Positions 5,857 to 9,233 of a stretch of 9,233 bases of DNA are shown in pieces. The stretch spans positions 1 to 9,233 of the forward strand of contig CAYFHK010000105.1 in assembly GCA_964342585.1 (NCBI GenBank), read 5' to 3'. This DNA comes from Parvularcula sp964342585. Lineage in GTDB: Bacteria > Pseudomonadota > Alphaproteobacteria > Caulobacterales > Parvularculaceae. The stretch's first letter is position 1. Each line of letters begins with the position of its first letter. The position numbers were made by a program, and so were the translations under genes. The notes under the pieces are model-generated. The model searched no databases. It was not told the DNA's origin and saw only the letters and a program-made list of their open reading frames with translations.

Positions 5857-6801
5857 ATGGATCTGGTCGCTTCACCCTTTGAGCTTGGCACGCGCGGGCA
5901 CACCCCACTCGATGTTCTCGCCTTTGCCGCCAAAGAACAATGCGCTGGCCACCCCATCACCTTGGCGATCGTGACGGCGATCGAAGGGTCTTCCGCCCGC
6001 CCCGTCGGTGCACTGATGGCCGTTAGCGCCGATGAGCATTGCGGATATGTTTCCAACGGATGCATCGATGCGAGCGTCGCTGCCCATGCGCGCGAAACAT
6101 TTTCATTGGGGCAGATGAGACGGGTAAGATACGGGGAAGGGTCGCCCTTCATCGACATCAAGCTACCCTGCGGCGGCGCGATCGATATCGCACTCATTCC
6201 GCACCCGGATGCTTGTTTCATCGAAGCTGCATATCACCAGCTGTCTGCACGGCAGCCGGCGGCCCTTTTTCTCTCTCCTGAAGGCCTAACTGAAGGCCCC
6301 GCAGAAACCGCTCAACGATTTGACTACGTCCCAGCGCTGCACCTCACCATTGCGGGACGCGGGGCAGAAACGCTCGCCCTGGCTCAGCTCGCTCGCGCAG
6401 CAGGCTACAGCGTGATGGTGGCCTCGCCCGACGCCGACATCCTTGAGAGATGCGCCACCCTGGGCGCCACCGTCCAAGCCCTGCGTTTTCCTGGCGACAA
6501 GGCCGACTTCTCCGGTGATCCGTGGTCGGCTTTTATCTGTCTGTTTCATGATCACGAATGGGAGCCGCCTCTTCTGCGAGAGGCGCTCTTACACGACTTC
6601 TTTTTTGTCGGTGCCATGGGGAGCCGCCGCACACATCAAACGCGGCTGGCCGCGCTGACCGAACTTGGCGTTCACCCGAGCGCACGGGCACGGGTCCGGG
6701 GACCGGTCGGGCTCATCCCCGCGACGCGCGACGCCACCACCCTCGCGGTTTCGGCGTTGGCGGAGATCGTCGACGCTTATCCGGGGACGGATGCATTGTG
6801 A
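5857..6801 (+). CDS. xdhC: XdhC family molybdenum cofactor insertion/maturation protein
   Basis: This is a 314-residue protein with the two XdhC domains. The N-terminal part has IEGSSARPVGALMAV at 42-56, VSNGCID at 65-71 and LPCGGAIDI at 103-111, with conserved cysteines 69 and 105. The C-terminal Rossmann-like domain begins LHLTIAGRGAETLALAQLA at 161-179 and contains FFVGAMGSRRTHQTRLAAL at 249-267. XdhC proteins bind the molybdenum cofactor, help give it its terminal sulfur and pass it to hydroxylases of the xanthine dehydrogenase family. The Rossmann loop reads GRGAE where many relatives have GxGHVG, so this is a divergent subclass. The ATG at 5857 is chosen because the longer frame starts inside the terminator; AAGG lies close before it. 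It overlaps the next gene by 4 bp, and its target is presumably the hydroxylase encoded downstream. Confidence 0.87.
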   Translation: MDLVASPFELGTRGHTPLDVLAFAAKEQCAGHPITLAIVTAIEGSSARPVGALMAVSADEHCGYVSNGCIDASVAAHARETFSLGQMRRVRYGEGSPFIDIKLPCGGAIDIALIPHPDACFIEAAYHQLSARQPAALFLSPEGLTEGPAETAQRFDYVPALHLTIAGRGAETLALAQLARAAGYSVMVASPDADILERCATLGATVQALRFPGDKADFSGDPWSAFICLFHDHEWEPPLLREALLHDFFFVGAMGSRRTHQTRLAALTELGVHPSARARVRGPVGLIPATRDATTLAVSALAEIVDAYPGTDAL

Positions 6802-7418
6802 GCATTTCGGCGGATGGGGTCGGCATTATCATCCTCGCCGCGGGCCGGTCTGCTCGTTTTGGCGAAACAAACAAATTGGGTGCAGCGCTGAACGGTCGCC
6901 CCTTGGCCGCGTATGCCGCGATGACGGCTGCCGACACACCGGCGGATCGCCGCCTTGCCGTGCTGCCGCCAACGTCACAGCCAATCGCAGAGATCTTCCA
7001 CCGCGCCGGTATTGAGGTTTTCGAGAACACCGATCCGAGCGCGGGGCAAGGCGACTCGCTGGCGCTTGGCATTCGTGAGTTGAGCGACGACCCCTGCATT
7101 CAGGTCATCTTTGTCCTTTTGGCGGACATGCCGAACGTCAGGCCCGCGCACCTCACGGCCTTGTCCCGTGCGATTGGTAGAACGGATATCGCGATCGCAG
7201 AGTCGCAGGGCCGGCTCTCCCCACCAGCGCTTTTCCACAGGCGGACCTTTCACGCCCTCGGCCAGCTCACCGGGGATCAGGGGGCCCGCGCCCTTCTCCC
7301 GCAATTTGAGGTCACGAAGGTCGCGTTTGCTTCCGAAAGTCTGATCGATATCGATACGACCGAGGATTTACAGCGGGCGACGGATCTACGCTCGCGCCAG
7401 AATGTGCTGGGGAATTGA
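6798..7418 (+). CDS. mocA: MocA-like molybdenum cofactor cytidylyltransferase
   Basis: This 206-residue nucleotidyltransferase starts at a GTG inside the GTGA overlap with the xdhC stop. The nucleotide-binding signature IILAAGRSARFGETNK lies at 11-26, and the metal-binding LLADMP at 107-112 with D110. The C-terminal ALGQLTGDQGARALLP and DIDTTEDL (184-191) are also family features. MocA joins CMP from CTP to Mo-molybdopterin, giving molybdopterin cytosine dinucleotide, the cofactor form of many bacterial molybdenum hydroxylases. LAAG rather than LAGG in the first motif favours CTP over the GTP used by MobA. Its position between the chaperone and the hydroxylase subunits supports this. PucB-type proteins are close relatives and cannot be excluded. 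Confidence 0.85.
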   Translation: MSISADGVGIIILAAGRSARFGETNKLGAALNGRPLAAYAAMTAADTPADRRLAVLPPTSQPIAEIFHRAGIEVFENTDPSAGQGDSLALGIRELSDDPCIQVIFVLLADMPNVRPAHLTALSRAIGRTDIAIAESQGRLSPPALFHRRTFHALGQLTGDQGARALLPQFEVTKVAFASESLIDIDTTEDLQRATDLRSRQNVLGN

Positions 7419-7477
7419 CCTTGCGGGAACACTCCTAAATGGTGCCCCAAAGGGTCAGGAAAACGTACGAGAGGGCT

Positions 7478-7942
7478 ATGGCGGTTCGCTTTAAGGTCAA
7501 TGGACAAGAGGTCACCACGGAGACGGCTGGCGAAGCGCCGCTTCTGTGGGTGCTGCGCGACGAGCTTCGGCTCACGGGCACGAAATTCGGCTGCGGCATC
7601 GCCCAATGTGGCGCCTGCACGGTGCATGTGGATGGCAAGCCGCGTCGCTCCTGCGTCACGCCAGTGGGCAGCGTTGAAGGCCACGAGATTACAACGATTG
7701 AAGGCCTTGAGGGCCCGACCGCCGACGCCGTGAAAGAGGCATGGGCGGCGATTGACGTGCCCCAATGCGGCTACTGCCAGTCCGGCCAGGTGATGACCGC
7801 CGTGGCCCTGCTGAATGCCACACCCGATCCGCGCGACAATGAGATCGACGGCGCGATGACCGGCAATATTTGTCGCTGCGCCACCTATGTGCGCATCCGC
7901 CAGGCCATCAAAGACGCCGCCAGCAGCGTGAAGGAGGGCTAA
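7478..7942 (+). CDS. iorA: [2Fe-2S] small subunit of molybdenum hydroxylase (IorA-like)
   Basis: This 154-residue protein has both iron-sulfur domains of xanthine-oxidase-family small subunits. The plant-ferredoxin-type cluster uses C39, C44, C47 and C59 (FGCGIAQCGACTVHVDG). The all-helical second domain uses C97, C100, C132 and C134 (CGYCQSGQ and ICRC). Electrons from the molybdenum site pass through the two clusters to an external acceptor. The frame opens at 7439, but the ATG at 7478 gives the normal family N-terminus (MAVRFKVNGQEV) and follows GAGGG. There is no export signal, so it probably leaves the cytoplasm bound to its Tat-bearing partner. The gap to mocA is 59 bp and to the large subunit 3 bp. 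Closest in form to isoquinoline 1-oxidoreductase alpha subunit; the true substrate is unknown. Confidence 0.92.
   Translation: MAVRFKVNGQEVTTETAGEAPLLWVLRDELRLTGTKFGCGIAQCGACTVHVDGKPRRSCVTPVGSVEGHEITTIEGLEGPTADAVKEAWAAIDVPQCGYCQSGQVMTAVALLNATPDPRDNEIDGAMTGNICRCATYVRIRQAIKDAASSVKEG
7931..7938 (+). promoter_or_regulatory. Strong Shine-Dalgarno of the large-subunit gene
   Basis: AAGGAGGG lies inside the end of the small-subunit gene, 7 nt before the ATG at 7946. It supports that start and close translational linkage of the two subunits. Confidence 0.75.
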
Positions 7943-7945
7943 GTC

Positions 7946-9233
7946 ATGGCCGACGCTTCAACGCCTACCGTCAATCTCAATCGCCGCAACGTTTTGACCG
8001 GCATGGGCGGGCTGACCCTCGCCACTTTCATCCCGTTGAAAGCGCGGGCGCAATCCGGTGCCGCGGCGGTCATGCAAGGTGATGGCAGCGCAGGCGCTTT
8101 CGCCCCAAACGCGTTCATCCGCATTTTGCCTGACGACACCGTCACGGTGCTGATCAAACATATCGAGTTTGGGCAGGGTCCGAATACCGGGCTCGCCACA
8201 CTCGTGGCTGAGGAACTCGACGCCGATTGGGCCCAAATGCGCGCCGAGTCCGCCCCGGCAAACGCACAGCTTTACGCCAATACCGCTTTTGGCCTTCAAG
8301 GCACGGGCGGCTCAACGGCGATGGCGAACTCCTACACGCAGATGCGCAAGGCCGGTGCGGCGGCGCGGGCAATGCTGGTGGCCGCCGCAGCCAAGAGCTG
8401 GGGCGTGCCTGCGAGCGAGGTCACCGTCGAGAACGGCGTCATCTCCCACGCTGCCTCTGGCCAATCCGGCACCTTCGGCGCCTTCGCTGATCTCGCGGCG
8501 CAGGAGACCCCGCCGGAAGATCCATCGCTGAAAGCCAAAGCTGACTTTAAATATATCGGCAAGTCGCTTCCCAAGCTCGACACCGCCGCAAAGATCGATG
8601 GCAGCGCCATCTTCACCCTGGACGTTTATCGCGATGGGATGCTGACAGCCGTCGTGGCGCACCCTGATCAATTTGACGCGACCGTTGCCAGCTTTGACGC
8701 AGCGGCAGCCATGGAAGTGCCCGGAGTGGTCGCTGTTGAACAGGTGCCCACGGGCGTCGCGGTCTATGGCGAGAACACATATGCGGCGCTCAAAGGTCGC
8801 GATGCGCTCGAGATCAGTTGGGACACGTCGAGCGCAGAGACGCGGTCGACCGCATCGCTCATCGACACGTACCTCTCAACGGCAGAGGCGCCTGGGAAAA
8901 CTGCCGCTGCGAATGGCGATATCGACAGTGCGCTGAGCGATGCCGAGGACATTCACGAAGCCACCTACGTCTTTCCTTATCTCGCCCATGCGCCGATGGA
9001 GCCGCTTGATGCGGTCATCGAACAAACCGGCGACGGCGCTGAAGTTTGGATGGGCTCCCAGCTGCAAACGATCGACCACCAGGTGCTCTCTCGCACCCTT
9101 GGCGTTTCGGGTGAGAACGTAATACTTCACACCATGCTCGCCGGCGGCAGCTTTGGTCGCCGCGCGCAACCAGCATCGCAATTCGCGCAAGAAGCCGCAC
9201 AGGTCTTCGCCGCCACCGATCGATCGCGGCCGG
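7946..9233 (+). CDS. iorB: Molybdopterin-binding large subunit of molybdenum hydroxylase (IorB-like), 3' end beyond window
   Basis: I translated this by eye: an open frame of 429 residues from the ATG at 7946 to the right edge, about 55-60% of the usual length of some 730-760. The N-terminus has a twin-arginine signal (NRRNVLTGMGGLTLATFIP, 12-30) ending at ARAQ. Features of the IorB/aldehyde-oxidase-like family follow: IEFGQGPNTGLATLVAEEL at 73-91, LQGTGGSTAMANSY at 117-130, YVFPYLAHAPMEP at 341-353 and AGGSFGRR at 399-406, the last typical of the Mo-cofactor-binding region. The catalytic glutamate near the C-terminus lies outside. The enzyme would hydroxylate an aldehyde or N-heterocycle in the periplasm using water as oxygen source. 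No FAD subunit is seen, as expected for IorAB-type enzymes, whose electron acceptor is often a cytochrome. Substrate not deducible. Confidence 0.92.
   Translation, partial: MADASTPTVNLNRRNVLTGMGGLTLATFIPLKARAQSGAAAVMQGDGSAGAFAPNAFIRILPDDTVTVLIKHIEFGQGPNTGLATLVAEELDADWAQMRAESAPANAQLYANTAFGLQGTGGSTAMANSYTQMRKAGAAARAMLVAAAAKSWGVPASEVTVENGVISHAASGQSGTFGAFADLAAQETPPEDPSLKAKADFKYIGKSLPKLDTAAKIDGSAIFTLDVYRDGMLTAVVAHPDQFDATVASFDAAAAMEVPGVVAVEQVPTGVAVYGENTYAALKGRDALEISWDTSSAETRSTASLIDTYLSTAEAPGKTAAANGDIDSALSDAEDIHEATYVFPYLAHAPMEPLDAVIEQTGDGAEVWMGSQLQTIDHQVLSRTLGVSGENVILHTMLAGGSFGRRAQPASQFAQEAAQVFAATDRSRP

Noticed and set aside
5664..6221. 185-residue minus-strand open frame
   Set aside because: It runs across the DUF892 end, the terminator and the xdhC start on the opposite strand; no recognisable protein.
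9216..9226. CGATCGATCG near the right edge as a repeat or site
   Set aside because: It is a short chance palindrome inside the IorB-like coding region, and similar CGATCG words are common in this GC-rich sequence.

Overview
The window is double-stranded bacterial chromosome of moderately high GC, packed with genes. It most likely comes from an alphaproteobacterium. The best clue is a textbook EcfG-type general-stress promoter (GGAAC, 17-nt spacer, CGTT) in front of a DUF892 gene; sigma-EcfG is an alphaproteobacterial regulator. A DUF1592-family secreted protein together with IorAB-type molybdenum hydroxylase genes would suit a marine or oligotrophic lineage such as Hyphomonadaceae or Parvularculaceae. 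That family-level placement is a guess, not something the sequence proves.

Left block (1-3266, minus strand): a compact three-gene operon for exported proteins. In transcription order these are a small high-potential iron-sulfur protein (HiPIP) with a twin-arginine signal and a probable lipobox, a 465-residue secreted protein of unknown function, and a DUF1587/1595/1592/1588/1585 protein that runs off the left edge. The first two genes overlap by 8 bp and the second and third are 17 bp apart. A plausible sigma70-type promoter and an overlapping inverted repeat lie just upstream, in the 226-bp gap (3267-3492) shared with a divergent TetR-type regulator.

Middle block (3493-4950): two regulators face each other tail to tail and overlap by 9 bp. 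The right-hand one is unusual because it carries a second putative DNA-binding helix-turn-helix module in front of a TetR-type HTH.

Stress gene (4951-5815): a 313-bp non-coding stretch holds the EcfG promoter and a long leader with a perfect 18-bp inverted repeat. The DUF892 ferritin-like gene follows and ends at a clean rho-independent terminator.

Right block (5857-9233, plus strand): a molybdenum hydroxylase operon. It encodes XdhC-type cofactor chaperone, MocA-type cytidylyltransferase (GTGA start/stop overlap), IorA-type two [2Fe-2S] small subunit and IorB-type Mo-binding large subunit with a Tat signal (cut by the right edge). The first two gene products would make and insert the molybdopterin cytosine dinucleotide cofactor. 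The folded small subunit has no signal of its own and probably rides out with the large subunit. The oxidised substrate cannot be read from the sequence.

No tRNA, rRNA, insertion sequence or CRISPR array was seen.
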